Assembly (NCBI GenBank): GCA_017860275.1
Contig: JAFNAQ010000002.1
Location: 119,089-183,088 of the forward strand
Reading direction: 5' to 3'
Length of the DNA stretch: 64,000 nucleotides
Source of the DNA: Bacteroidota bacterium
Lineage (GTDB): Bacteria > Bacteroidota > Bacteroidia > Bacteroidales > P3
The notes beneath the pieces are model-generated. The model worked only from the letters and a program-made list of their open reading frames with translations, did no database searches and was not told the origin of the DNA. Below are positions 42,800-52,214 of this stretch, in pieces. Positions within the stretch are counted from its first letter, which is position 1. Every line of letters begins with the position of its first letter. The translations under genes were made by a program, and so were the position numbers.

Positions 42800-43766
42800 T
42801 TGCTGCATCTTTTAAATCATCATAGAAATGTTGTTTGTTTGAATATTCAAACTTTCTTAACTCAACATATTTTGGTTGCCATCCATCAAAGGTTGTTTTC
42901 TTTGTCCAGTTAAAAAACTGATCTTTTTCATACTTATAGTAATATTCTATTGCCCAAGCTCCTTTTGGATCAACACCTATTTCAGATGTCATGTAGCCAT
43001 GTTCGTCATATGTGTATTTGTAATCAAGGGTTAGTTTATCTTTTCCGTTATATACTTTCTTATTAACAATTAGATTTTTATCATCTAAAGTATATGTTTC
43101 TCTGCGCACTTGAGAATCATTGCGATATAGAATCATTTCCTTTACAAAGAAATTAAAATCTCTATTATATACTGTTTTTTCAATATTTCTATTATAACCA
43201 AAGGTTGTAAGGGTATAAATCAATGAATCTTGAGGTCCATAAAAATATTTTATGGTCTTTTGTATTGTAGCATCATCTCCAAAGGTTGAATATTCTGACA
43301 ATTGACCTTTTTCATTCCATTTATAGGTTTGTTTGCTTACCATTTTATTTGCTCCACCTAAAGATGCTGGATATTCTACTGCTACAACTTCAGATGGTCT
43401 CCCTAAATATGCATAAGAATAAGATATTGTTGAGATTATCTTATTTGTTGGTTCAAAAAATTCTTCCTTATCTAATGTGCGGTTAACATTATAGGTAAAC
43501 TTAGAATATCTATCGTTTTTTCCTCCAATATAATTAATCTTCTCAACAAGAAGTCTATTCTCGTTAAAATTCATTAAATAATCATCAATAAAACTAGACC
43601 TTTGATCCTTTGGTTTATTTGTTGAATCTGTTTCATACTTTTGATAACGAACAGAAATAGGATAGGCTTTTAGTCCATAATCAGATGTTGATATAGGTAT
43701 CATTTGTGCATTAAGTGACGAAACAAATAATGAAACTAAGATAAATAAAAAACTCTTTTTAATCAT
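42768..43766 (-). CDS. Exported protein with RHS/YD-like repeats, unknown
   Basis: A 332-residue exported protein with a signal peptide (residues 1-20, ...VSSLNAQ). The mature part is made of beta-strand repeats with recurring Y-K-W-N-E-K-G-Q and Y-D-E-H-G-Y motifs, similar to RHS/YD-type or toxin-complex repeats (for example KQTYKWNEKGQLSEY, YKYTYDEHGYMTSE). It is the only gene after the recN convergence and has its own promoter. No cell-surface sorting signal is seen. The function is unknown. Confidence 0.7.
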   Translation of the reverse strand: MIKKSFLFILVSLFVSSLNAQMIPISTSDYGLKAYPISVRYQKYETDSTNKPKDQRSSFIDDYLMNFNENRLLVEKINYIGGKNDRYSKFTYNVNRTLDKEEFFEPTNKIISTISYSYAYLGRPSEVVAVEYPASLGGANKMVSKQTYKWNEKGQLSEYSTFGDDATIQKTIKYFYGPQDSLIYTLTTFGYNRNIEKTVYNRDFNFFVKEMILYRNDSQVRRETYTLDDKNLIVNKKVYNGKDKLTLDYKYTYDEHGYMTSEIGVDPKGAWAIEYYYKYEKDQFFNWTKKTTFDGWQPKYVELRKFEYSNKQHFYDDLKDAATKKVVRERSE

Positions 43767-43806
43767 ATAGTGAGATATTAAATTTAACGTTTAATTTTAC
43801 AACTTA

Positions 43807-43837
43807 CAAAGTTACAATAATAAATGTATTAAACAAA
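43807..43837 (-). promoter_or_regulatory. Consensus promoter (TTTG-N19-TAACTTTG) of the RHS-like gene
   Basis: On the minus strand, TTTG (43834-43837) is followed after 19 bases by TAACTTTG (43807-43814), 41 bases before the start codon. It is an exact consensus match. Confidence 0.75.
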
Positions 43838-43887
43838 AAATTATACGAAGGAAAAATAAAATTAAAGGAAAGAAAAAAATATTTTTA

Positions 43888-43950
43888 TCAGATAAAAGAT
43901 TATTTATGTCAGACAAAAGAATATTTATTTCTGACAAATACTTATTTATA
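43888..43950. repeat. Three 21-bp tandem repeats
   Basis: Units 43888-43908, 43909-43929 and 43930-43950 share TCAGAnAAAAGAnTATTTAT. The third is the most diverged. They lie 75-135 bases upstream of the promoter of the minus-strand gene. Confidence 0.65.
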
Positions 43951-44081
43951 GGAAGTAAGAATTTACCAATACCAAATTAATCTAAAATCAAACAAATCTA
44001 ATCATTAGTTTAAAATATTCAACTTCAAATTAACCTTAATATATTTATTCATAATTGTGATTATGTAAAGTACAAATACAA

Positions 44082-44120
44082 AAAATAAGGAGAGATATAT
44101 AGTATATCTCTCCTTATTTT
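44082..44120 (-). terminator. Strong terminator hairpin after the TPR/gyrA unit
   Basis: An 18-bp perfect stem (44082-44099 with 44103-44120) has a 3-base loop and A/T-rich feet that give a T tract on the minus strand. It lies 25 bases past the TPR stop. Confidence 0.85.
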
Positions 44121-44144
44121 GTAATAATTAGTGAATAACTATAA

Positions 44145-45368
44145 TTACTTTCCTTGTCTTAAAGCTTCAATTTTTGCAGATACTTCTGTATATTTATCCT
44201 TCATTTCTAAACGAGAATAAATTGTTTTTAAAGCATTTAAAGTCTTATAGTGATTTGGATTTTGGCTTAATACATTTTCAAAAAATGGAATTGCTATTTT
44301 AAATGTTTCCTTACTTTCAGCTATTAGTTTATCATAAGCCCCACTCATATCCGTTTCTGGAATTTTTTGAGCTTGTTCAATTTTATCAATCGCTGAATTA
44401 AAATACATAACTCCCTTACTGAAATTGGCTTCAATTTGTATAGGTTTAATTGTTAAAGCTTTATCATAAATAATTAAAGCTTCATCAATACTACCTGCAT
44501 CTCTTTTGCTATCACCAGCAAGTACATATATTGAATTCTTCATATCAATATCTTTGCATGTATCAGCCATATTAATTAAAGCTTCTATATTTTTATTTGA
44601 TTCTTCTTTATTTCCTATTTCTTGATAAGCACCTGATAATAGAGCAATTATTTTATAGCTAGAAGGAATATTCTTGCGCCCAATTTTTAATACATTGATT
44701 GCTTTTTCCATTTCTTTTGCAGCTTTGTTTGTTGCATATAAACTAATATATACAGCTTCTTCTTTTGAACCTGATTTTGCTAATTCACGATAAATTTCTG
44801 TAGCTTTATCTTTTTGTTTTGTATACTCGTATGCAAGAGCTATACAATATTTAGATTTCAATGCTACTTCAGATCCACCTTTACCAATTGCAATTGAAGA
44901 CTTCACAATTTCTTCAAACAATGGAATTGCTTCAGTAAATTGTTGTTTATTAAAAACAGCTAAAGCAAAGTCTAACTGTGTAATAAGAATATTATTTAAT
45001 GTTGTGATATTAATAGCCATAAACTCATTAGTACCAGCAGTTTTTTCTAATTCAATAGATTTAATAAATGCAGCCTTAGCTTTGTCAGCTAATTGTTCGG
45101 AAGTTAGTTCAACTTTTTGTTTTTTAAAGAATTTTTGATCTTCCTGCATCGCTGCATCTAGCAAGCTAGTATAGATTAAACCGGCATAATGCCATGTTTT
45201 TGCATCAGCTTTTGTGTCTTCATGCTCACAAGCCTCGTCAATATTCTTAACTGCATAGCCTAAACGTTTGTTTTTCATATCAGAATATGCACTCTGAACT
45301 TTCATTGTCTGAGCTGTTGCACTAAAGCCAATTGCCATTATTGCAACAAATAGAAATACTTTTCTCAT
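44145..45368 (-). CDS. TPR repeat protein, exported
   Basis: A 407-residue protein with a signal peptide (residues 1-19, ...FSATAQ) and at least six tetratricopeptide units across the mature part (for example AIPLFEEIVKSS, ALAYEYTKQKDKATEIYREL, ALIIYDKALTIKPIQIEANFSKG). TPR proteins serve as scaffolds; the partner is unknown. It is 26 bases downstream of gyrA on the same strand, probably read from the gyrA promoter. Confidence 0.85.
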   Translation of the reverse strand: MRKVFLFVAIMAIGFSATAQTMKVQSAYSDMKNKRLGYAVKNIDEACEHEDTKADAKTWHYAGLIYTSLLDAAMQEDQKFFKKQKVELTSEQLADKAKAAFIKSIELEKTAGTNEFMAINITTLNNILITQLDFALAVFNKQQFTEAIPLFEEIVKSSIAIGKGGSEVALKSKYCIALAYEYTKQKDKATEIYRELAKSGSKEEAVYISLYATNKAAKEMEKAINVLKIGRKNIPSSYKIIALLSGAYQEIGNKEESNKNIEALINMADTCKDIDMKNSIYVLAGDSKRDAGSIDEALIIYDKALTIKPIQIEANFSKGVMYFNSAIDKIEQAQKIPETDMSGAYDKLIAESKETFKIAIPFFENVLSQNPNHYKTLNALKTIYSRLEMKDKYTEVSAKIEALRQGK

Positions 45369-45393
45369 TTTGTAATTATTTAAGTTATAAAAA

Positions 45394-47928
45394 TTATTTT
45401 TTATCTTCTTCTATTGATTCTTGAATAGATTCTGTTTCAATAATATTACCATTTTCATCAGTAATTATTTCAGTTTCCTCATCTTCATCAACATTAATCT
45501 TACATACAGCAGCAATTTCATCACCTTCCTTAATATTGATAAGCCTTACTCCTTGTGTAGCTCGACCTAATAAACGAAGTTCTTTAACAGAAAGGCGAAT
45601 AGTGATACCAGATTTACAAATAATCATTAAATCATTATTATCATCAACATCCTTAATTGCTATTAAGTTTCCTGTTTTATCTGTAATATTAATAGTTTTT
45701 ACTCCTTTTCCTCCACGATTAGTATGACGATATTCTTCAATATCAGATCTCTTACCATAACCCTTTTCAGAAACAACAAGAATATTCTTTTCTGAATTTT
45801 CTACACAAATCATGCCAATCACAAAATCATTAGGATTTCCAAGTGTAATAGCCTTAACTCCAGAAGCATTTCTACCCATTGGTCTCACTGTAGATTCATT
45901 GAAACGAATACATTTACCAGAATATAAAGCCATTAATACTTCATGATTTCCATTAGTTAGTCTAGCTTCTAACAAAACATCACCCTCTCTAACAGTAACA
46001 GCATTAATCCCATTTACTCTTGGTCGAGAATAAGCTTCAAGAGAAGTTTTCTTAATTATACCATTCTTAGTACAAAGAATAATATAATTATTATTTACAT
46101 ATTCTTCATTTCTTAAGTCCTTAGTATTAATATATGCTTTTACATTATCGTCTGGTTCAATTTGAATCAAATTTTGTATTGCACGTCCCTTTGAAGTTTT
46201 TGTTCCTTCAGGGATTTCAAAGACTCTCATCCAAAAACAACGTCCTTTTTCTGTGAAGAACAACATATAATTATGCATTGAAGCAATAAAAATATGTTCA
46301 ATAAAATCTTCATCTCTTGAAACAGCTCCCCTACTACCCTTTCCTCCTCTATTTTGAACTCTATATTCAGAAAGAAGTGTTCGTTTTATATAACCAAGAT
46401 GAGAAATTGTGATAACAACATCTTCATCTGCAATCATATCTTCAATTTTAAAGTCAGCAGAAGAATATTCTATAGTAGTTTTTCTCTCATCACCATATTT
46501 TTCACGTATTTCTACAAGTTCATCTTTAATAACTTGCATCAAAACATCGTGATTATTCAAAATTTCTTTACATCTTTCGATAAACTTCATTAAAGCATCA
46601 TACTCTTCTTGAAGTTTTTCTCTCTCCATTGCTGCAAGTGCACGTAAACGCATATCAACAATTGCACGTGTTTGAATTTCAGAAAATCCCCAACGTTCCG
46701 ACATTGTTTCCCTAGCCTCTTGAACAGTTTGAGAATTACGAATAAGTGCGATTATTTCATCAATAAAATCTAAAGCCTTAAGTAAACCTTCTAAGATATG
46801 GGCTCTTTTTTCTGCCTCTGCAAGTTCAAACCTTGTTCTACGTTCAACAACCTCAATTCTATGGGCAACAAAATACTTTATAATATCATAAAGATTAAGC
46901 ATCTTCGGACGACCATGAACTAATGCAATGCTATTTATAGAAAAAGATGTTTGAAGTTCAGAATATTGATATAGTTTATTTAATACAACATTGGTAATTG
47001 CATCGCGTTTTAATTTGTATACTATTCTTATACCATCTTTATTCGACTCGTCTCTAATTTCAGAAATACCCTCAATCTTCTTTTCGTCAGCCAAAACAGC
47101 CTGACGTTTTATCATCTCAGATTTATTTACCTGATAAGGTATAGAAGTTACAATAATTTGATCATGACCATTAGCAGCTTGCTCAATATTAGTATTAGCA
47201 CGCATTACAATTGAACCTCTTCCAGTAGCATAAGCATCTTTTACTCCTTCATAACCATAAATAATACCACCTGTTGGAAAATCTGGAGCCTTAATGTATC
47301 GCATCAATTCGTCAATAGTAATATCATTATTATCAATATAAGCTATTGTACCATTAATAACTTCAGTAAGATTATGAGGAGCCATATTTGTAGCCATCCC
47401 TACAGCAATACCAGAAGTTCCATTAATCAATAAAGTAGGAATTCTAGTAGGTAATACAGTAGGTTCCTTTAAACTATCATCAAAATTATTTTGAAAGTCA
47501 ACAGTATCCTTATCTATGTCTGCTAATATTTCATCAGAAATTTTAGCTAATCTAGCCTCAGTATAACGCATAGCAGCAGGTGGGTCATTATCGATAGAAC
47601 CAAAGTTACCTTGTCCATCAACTAATTTGTAACGCATAGACCAAGACTGAGCCATACGCACCATTGCCATATATACAGAACTATCTCCATGTGGGTGATA
47701 CTTACCAAGTACTTCCCCTACAATTCTTGCACTTTTCTTTGTTGGAGAGTTATGGAACATCCCCATTTCGTTCATTGCAAATAGAATTCTACGGTGAACG
47801 GGTTTCATACCATCTCTAACATCTGGCAAAGCACGAGAAACAATAACACTCATCGCATAGTCAATATACGATGATTTCATTTGTTCCTCAATGTTAACCT
47901 TTACAATCTTTTCGTTTTCTGAGTACAT
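45394..47928 (-). CDS. gyrA: DNA gyrase subunit A
   Basis: An 844-residue type II topoisomerase subunit that cuts and rejoins DNA. The catalytic tyrosine is Y122 in AMRYTEARL. The quinolone region is [17 protein letters not shown]; Ser83 is present (E. coli numbering), but residue 87, usually Asp or Glu, is Met. The C-terminal DNA-wrapping beta-pinwheel has the GyrA box (about residue 540) and ends in an acidic tail after about 820. Length is normal. Confidence 0.97.
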   Translation of the reverse strand: MYSENEKIVKVNIEEQMKSSYIDYAMSVIVSRALPDVRDGMKPVHRRILFAMNEMGMFHNSPTKKSARIVGEVLGKYHPHGDSSVYMAMVRMAQSWSMRYKLVDGQGNFGSIDNDPPAAMRYTEARLAKISDEILADIDKDTVDFQNNFDDSLKEPTVLPTRIPTLLINGTSGIAVGMATNMAPHNLTEVINGTIAYIDNNDITIDELMRYIKAPDFPTGGIIYGYEGVKDAYATGRGSIVMRANTNIEQAANGHDQIIVTSIPYQVNKSEMIKRQAVLADEKKIEGISEIRDESNKDGIRIVYKLKRDAITNVVLNKLYQYSELQTSFSINSIALVHGRPKMLNLYDIIKYFVAHRIEVVERRTRFELAEAEKRAHILEGLLKALDFIDEIIALIRNSQTVQEARETMSERWGFSEIQTRAIVDMRLRALAAMEREKLQEEYDALMKFIERCKEILNNHDVLMQVIKDELVEIREKYGDERKTTIEYSSADFKIEDMIADEDVVITISHLGYIKRTLLSEYRVQNRGGKGSRGAVSRDEDFIEHIFIASMHNYMLFFTEKGRCFWMRVFEIPEGTKTSKGRAIQNLIQIEPDDNVKAYINTKDLRNEEYVNNNYIILCTKNGIIKKTSLEAYSRPRVNGINAVTVREGDVLLEARLTNGNHEVLMALYSGKCIRFNESTVRPMGRNASGVKAITLGNPNDFVIGMICVENSEKNILVVSEKGYGKRSDIEEYRHTNRGGKGVKTINITDKTGNLIAIKDVDDNNDLMIICKSGITIRLSVKELRLLGRATQGVRLINIKEGDEIAAVCKINVDEDEETEIITDENGNIIETESIQESIEEDKK

Positions 47929-48173
47929 TTTATATATTTTTCTTATTTATTTTAGTAGCAGTATTAAACTGCGAAGATACTAAATTTTTTTGAAATAAAA
48001 CATAAATAAATTGATGAATAAAATGATAATAATAAATGTAGTTTTATTTTGGATTACACTTTACTTTGTCAATAAAAACAACTTTAGATACAAAAAATCC
48101 TTTTCTTTATAAAACTAACACTTATATGTTGAAAAAAGATATACAAAAAACTCTTTATTCAGATATTTGTTAG

Positions 48174-48181
48174 TACTTTTG
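48174..48181 (+). promoter_or_regulatory. -7 element TACTTTTG of clpC
   Basis: TACTTTTG matches TAnnTTTG, 25 bases before the clpC ATG. The region 47929-48206 has no gene. Confidence 0.55.
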
Positions 48182-48206
48182 ATGAAATTTATTACTTATT
48201 ATAATT

Positions 48207-50702
48207 ATGGATGCTAAATTTACAGTTCACGCAAAAAATGTAATCAAGATTTCGAGCAATGAGGCAATGAGATTAAAGAGTGATTTTCTTGGTGTTGAAC
48301 ACTTGTTTTTGGGAATGATTAGGGAAAAAGACTGTAAAGCAATGCTAATTCTATCCGAATTCAGCATTGACCCACAGGATATTAAAAAAGAAATTGAGCA
48401 AACAATTCAAAAATCAGAAATATTTCACCCTATAGATCAAGAAAGAGACATCCCTCTTTTGAAACAAACAGAAAGAGTAATAAAACTATCTTTCTTAGAG
48501 GCAACAGATCTAAAGGTCGATGAAATAGGTACAGAACATTTTCTAGCAGCAATACTAAAAGAGGGCAATAATTTAATTGCAAATATCTTGTTTGGTTATG
48601 GGTTAACGTACGAAATTATTCATAGTTGGATAAAGAAAAGCCTCGGAGATATTGACGATAGTATGGATTTATCAGATGAACTTGATGAGATAGATGATGA
48701 TAATGCACCATTTCCACTAAAGAATACAAAAAAAGTAACTCCTTTCACTACCCCAAAAGCAGCCACACCATTCCTTGACAATTTTGGGAAAAATCTTTCC
48801 CTTGCAGCAGAAAAAGGATTAATAGATCCAATAGTTGGAAGAGAAAAAGAAATGGAAAGAATTGCACAAATTCTTACAAGAAGAAAAAAGAATAACCCAA
48901 TACTTATTGGAGAACCTGGAGTAGGTAAAAGTGCAATTGCAGAAGGATTAGCATTAAGAATATTTGCAAAAGAAGTCCCGCATACCCTATTAAAAAAGAA
49001 AATTTACACACTTGATTTAGCCTCAGTAGTTGCAGGAACAAAGTACAGAGGACAGTTTGAAGAAAGACTTAAGGGTCTTATTGGAGAACTAGAAAAAAAT
49101 AGAGATATAATACTATTTATTGATGAAATACATACAATAGTTGGAGCAGGAAATGCTTCAGGCTCTCTTGATGCATCAAATATCTTTAAGCCAGCCCTAG
49201 CAAGAGGTGAAATTCAATGTATTGGAGCAACAACATTGAATGAGTACAGAAAAAATATAGAATCAGATGGAGCTCTTGAGCGTAGATTTCAAAAGGTGAT
49301 GATAGAGCCAACTACATTTGATGAAACAATAATTATCCTCAATAATATCAAAGATAAATATGAAGAACATCATAGAGTAAAATATGATGAGAAATCAATA
49401 ATTGCTTGCGTAAAACTATCGGAGCGATATATCAATGATAGACTATTACCAGACAAAGCCATTGATGCCCTTGACGAAGCTGGTGCAAGAGCACATGTTA
49501 GTGATATAAAAGTTCCAAAAGAACATATAGATCTAGAAAATAAAATAAAAGAGTTAAGTGCACAAAAACATGAAGCGGTTAAAGAATCCAAGTACGAAGA
49601 GGCTTCAGTTATAAAGAATAATATTGAGCTCCTAAGTGTAGAAATAGAAGATAAATATAAAATATGGGAAGAAGAATCTGCTAATAACCCAATAATCATA
49701 ACCGAAGAAGATATTGCACACGTTGTCTCCATGATGAGTGGAGTAAAGATTCAGAAGATAAGCGAAGATGAAACCGAAAAACTTATCAATATGGAAGAAA
49801 ATCTTCAAGGAGCTGTAATAGGACAAGAAGAAGCTGTTGCAAAGGTTTCAAAGGCAATTCGTAGAGCCAGAGCAGGAATAAAAGATCCTAATAGACCAAT
49901 AGGCTCCTTTATATTTGTTGGTCCAACAGGAGTTGGAAAAACCCATTTAGCAAAGGCACTTTCAAGATATATGTTTGATTCAGATTCAAACCTTATTCGC
50001 TTAGATATGAGTGAATATATGGAGAAACATTCCGTATCAAGAATAATTGGTTCTCCTCCAGGCTATGTTGGTCATGAAGAAGCTGGGCAATTAACCGAAA
50101 AAGTAAGAAATCACCCCTACTCTATTGTTTTATTTGATGAGATAGAAAAGGCACATCCTGATGTATTTAATATACTTCTACAGATACTAGACGAAGGACA
50201 TCTTACCGACTCCATTGGTAGAGGAATCGACTTCAAAAACACAGTAATTATTATGACTTCGAATGTTGGTAGCAGAAAGCTTAAAGACTTCGGAATAGGA
50301 GTTGGATTTTCAACAAATGCAAGAGAGAATAATATTGCAGAACTTGAACAAAACATAATTGACAACGATCTTAAAAAGACCTTTGCCCCAGAGTTTTTAA
50401 ATAGAGTCGATGATATTGTCTTCTTCCGTTCATTAGAAAAGAATGATATCATTAAAATTATTGATATAGAATTAAATACTTTGGTTAAACGTCTATCTTC
50501 AATGGGTTACAGTCTAGAGGTGACAGATGATTTGAAGGAAATGATTTTGGAGAAAGGAATTGACAAACAATTCGGAGCAAGACCACTCAAACGAGCAATA
50601 CAAAAATATGTTGAAGATGAATTATCTGAGGCAATAATCAAGAACAAAGACAAAGATAAAAAGAATATTAAAATGACCTCAACAGAAGTCATATTCAATT
50701 AA
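48207..50702 (+). CDS. clpC: Clp protease ATPase subunit ClpC
   Basis: An 831-residue AAA+ unfoldase with two ATPase modules. The N-domain (1-145) is followed by D1 with GEPGVGKSAIAEGL, a UVR/coiled-coil middle segment (about 425-475; KYEEASVIKNNIELL) typical of ClpC rather than ClpB, and D2 with GPTGVGKTHLAKAL and MSEYMEKHSVSRIIGSPPG. The C-terminal domain ends in a basic tail. It feeds proteins to ClpP. The D2 P-loop and sensor residues are intact. Confidence 0.93.
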   Translation: MDAKFTVHAKNVIKISSNEAMRLKSDFLGVEHLFLGMIREKDCKAMLILSEFSIDPQDIKKEIEQTIQKSEIFHPIDQERDIPLLKQTERVIKLSFLEATDLKVDEIGTEHFLAAILKEGNNLIANILFGYGLTYEIIHSWIKKSLGDIDDSMDLSDELDEIDDDNAPFPLKNTKKVTPFTTPKAATPFLDNFGKNLSLAAEKGLIDPIVGREKEMERIAQILTRRKKNNPILIGEPGVGKSAIAEGLALRIFAKEVPHTLLKKKIYTLDLASVVAGTKYRGQFEERLKGLIGELEKNRDIILFIDEIHTIVGAGNASGSLDASNIFKPALARGEIQCIGATTLNEYRKNIESDGALERRFQKVMIEPTTFDETIIILNNIKDKYEEHHRVKYDEKSIIACVKLSERYINDRLLPDKAIDALDEAGARAHVSDIKVPKEHIDLENKIKELSAQKHEAVKESKYEEASVIKNNIELLSVEIEDKYKIWEEESANNPIIITEEDIAHVVSMMSGVKIQKISEDETEKLINMEENLQGAVIGQEEAVAKVSKAIRRARAGIKDPNRPIGSFIFVGPTGVGKTHLAKALSRYMFDSDSNLIRLDMSEYMEKHSVSRIIGSPPGYVGHEEAGQLTEKVRNHPYSIVLFDEIEKAHPDVFNILLQILDEGHLTDSIGRGIDFKNTVIIMTSNVGSRKLKDFGIGVGFSTNARENNIAELEQNIIDNDLKKTFAPEFLNRVDDIVFFRSLEKNDIIKIIDIELNTLVKRLSSMGYSLEVTDDLKEMILEKGIDKQFGARPLKRAIQKYVEDELSEAIIKNKDKDKKNIKMTSTEVIFN

Positions 50703-50709
50703 TTATATA

Positions 50710-51459
50710 ATGAACTTAGTAAAAAAGAATATTATTGAATTTGGAGAGTATCTTATATTAATGAAAGAAGCTTTCCGCAAACCACAAAATCTAAGAATTT
50801 TTAAGAGGAAGATGATCTTCGAAATGCAGGTTTTAGGTGTTGATTCAGTACCTATTGTGCTTGTAATCTCTCTTTTCTTAGGTGCAGCAGTAGTTATTCA
50901 AATGCTACTAAACCTTGACAATCCACTCTACCCTTCTTGGGTTTATGGATATGCATCAAGAAAATCTATTCTGTTAGAGTTTGCTCCAACTGTTATTTCT
51001 TTAATTTTAGCAGGAAAATGTGCATCAAGAATAGCATCAGAACTGGGTACACAAAGAATTTCAGAACAAATAGATGCCTTAGAGGTAATGGGAGTAAACA
51101 CAGCGTCTTATCTAATTCTCCCAAAAATAATTGCATGTCTTTTATTCTTTCCCTTACTAACAGTAATAAGTATGTTTACAGGATTAGTTGGAGGTGCATT
51201 TGGAGCAATGATTAATGGAGATTTATCTATATTTCATTATGTAGAAGGAATTAGATTAGAATTTGAACTATCCGATGTAACCTATGCCCTAATCAAATCC
51301 ACCGTAAACGCATTAATAATATCATCACTTGCTTGCTATAGAGGATACACCATGAAAGGAGGCTCTGTTGAAGTGGGACAAGAAAGTACAAAAGCAGTTG
51401 TGCAAAGCTGTATGGTAATTATGATATTTAATTTATTAATAACAAGTATTTACAATTAG
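50710..51459 (+). CDS. mlaE: MlaE/YrbE-type ABC transporter permease
   Basis: A 249-residue permease with five membrane helices. The MlaE family block runs from VDSVPIVLVISLFLGAAVVI through RIASELGTQRISEQIDALEVMGVNT to the C-terminal KSTVNALIISSLACYRGYTMKGGSVEVG. It forms the membrane part of a system that moves phospholipids between the membranes. It starts seven bases after clpC and is followed three bases later by mlaF. No MCE (MlaD) gene is in view. Confidence 0.9.
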   Translation: MNLVKKNIIEFGEYLILMKEAFRKPQNLRIFKRKMIFEMQVLGVDSVPIVLVISLFLGAAVVIQMLLNLDNPLYPSWVYGYASRKSILLEFAPTVISLILAGKCASRIASELGTQRISEQIDALEVMGVNTASYLILPKIIACLLFFPLLTVISMFTGLVGGAFGAMINGDLSIFHYVEGIRLEFELSDVTYALIKSTVNALIISSLACYRGYTMKGGSVEVGQESTKAVVQSCMVIMIFNLLITSIYN

Positions 51460-51462
51460 TAT

Positions 51463-52212
51463 ATGATTGAAATAAAAAACATTAATAAGACTTTTGGAGA
51501 TAATCATGTATTAAAAGATATAAATACAACATTTATCCCAGGTAAATGCAATCTAATTATTGGTAGAAGTGGAAGTGGGAAAACAGTATTGATGAAAACA
51601 TTAGTTGGCTTATTTCAACCAGAGACAGGAGATGTGTTGTTTGATGATAGGGTTTTCAATAAGATGAATAACAATGAGCAAATAGATGTAAGGAAAGATA
51701 TGGGGATGATATTTCAAGGAGGAGCCCTATTCGATTCAATGACTGTAGAAGAAAATGTAATGTTTCCCTTGTTGATGTTCCGCAAAGAACCATTAAAAGT
51801 AATGCTTGAAAGAGTAAACTTTTGTTTAGAGAGGGTAAACCTTAAAGGAATAAACAAACTAATGCCTTCAGAACTAAGTGGAGGGATGAAAAAACGTGTT
51901 GCAATAGCAAGAGCAATAGCAACCGAACCAAAATATCTTTTCTGCGATGAACCAAACTCTGGACTCGACCCACAAACATCAATACTTATTGACCAGTTAA
52001 TAATGGAAATCACCCAAGAATATAATATCACAACAGTAATAAACACTCACGATATGAATTCTGTACTAGAGATTGGAGACAATATTATATTTATTCACCA
52101 AGGAGAGTTGTGGTGGAAGGGCGATAAACAAAATGTATTACATGCCGATAATAAAGAATTAAATGATTTTATATTCTGTTCTACTCTAACAAAGAAAGCA
52201 AAAGGACTATAA
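51463..52212 (+). CDS. mlaF: MlaF-type ABC transporter ATPase
   Basis: A 249-residue ABC ATPase. The Walker A motif is IIGRSGSGKTVLMKTL, the signature LSGGMKKRVAIARAI, and Walker B LFCDEPNSGLDP. It powers the MlaE permease encoded three bases upstream and overlaps nothing; the HD-domain gene starts two bases after its stop. Confidence 0.93.
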   Translation: MIEIKNINKTFGDNHVLKDINTTFIPGKCNLIIGRSGSGKTVLMKTLVGLFQPETGDVLFDDRVFNKMNNNEQIDVRKDMGMIFQGGALFDSMTVEENVMFPLLMFRKEPLKVMLERVNFCLERVNLKGINKLMPSELSGGMKKRVAIARAIATEPKYLFCDEPNSGLDPQTSILIDQLIMEITQEYNITTVINTHDMNSVLEIGDNIIFIHQGELWWKGDKQNVLHADNKELNDFIFCSTLTKKAKGL

Positions 52213-52214
52213 GT

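Larger units (their letters stand above)
43767..44144. other. Promoter region with three 21-bp tandem repeats
   Basis: No gene. It holds the promoter at 43807-43814 (minus), three degenerate 21-bp units starting at 43888, 43909 and 43930 with consensus TCAGACAAAAGAATATTTATT, and the hairpin at 44082-44120. Confidence 0.6.

Noticed and set aside
46354-46593. 79-residue ORF antisense to gyrA
   Set aside because: Shadow of the gyrA coding strand with no independent support; the same holds for the antisense frames in alaS, clpC, mlaF and typA.
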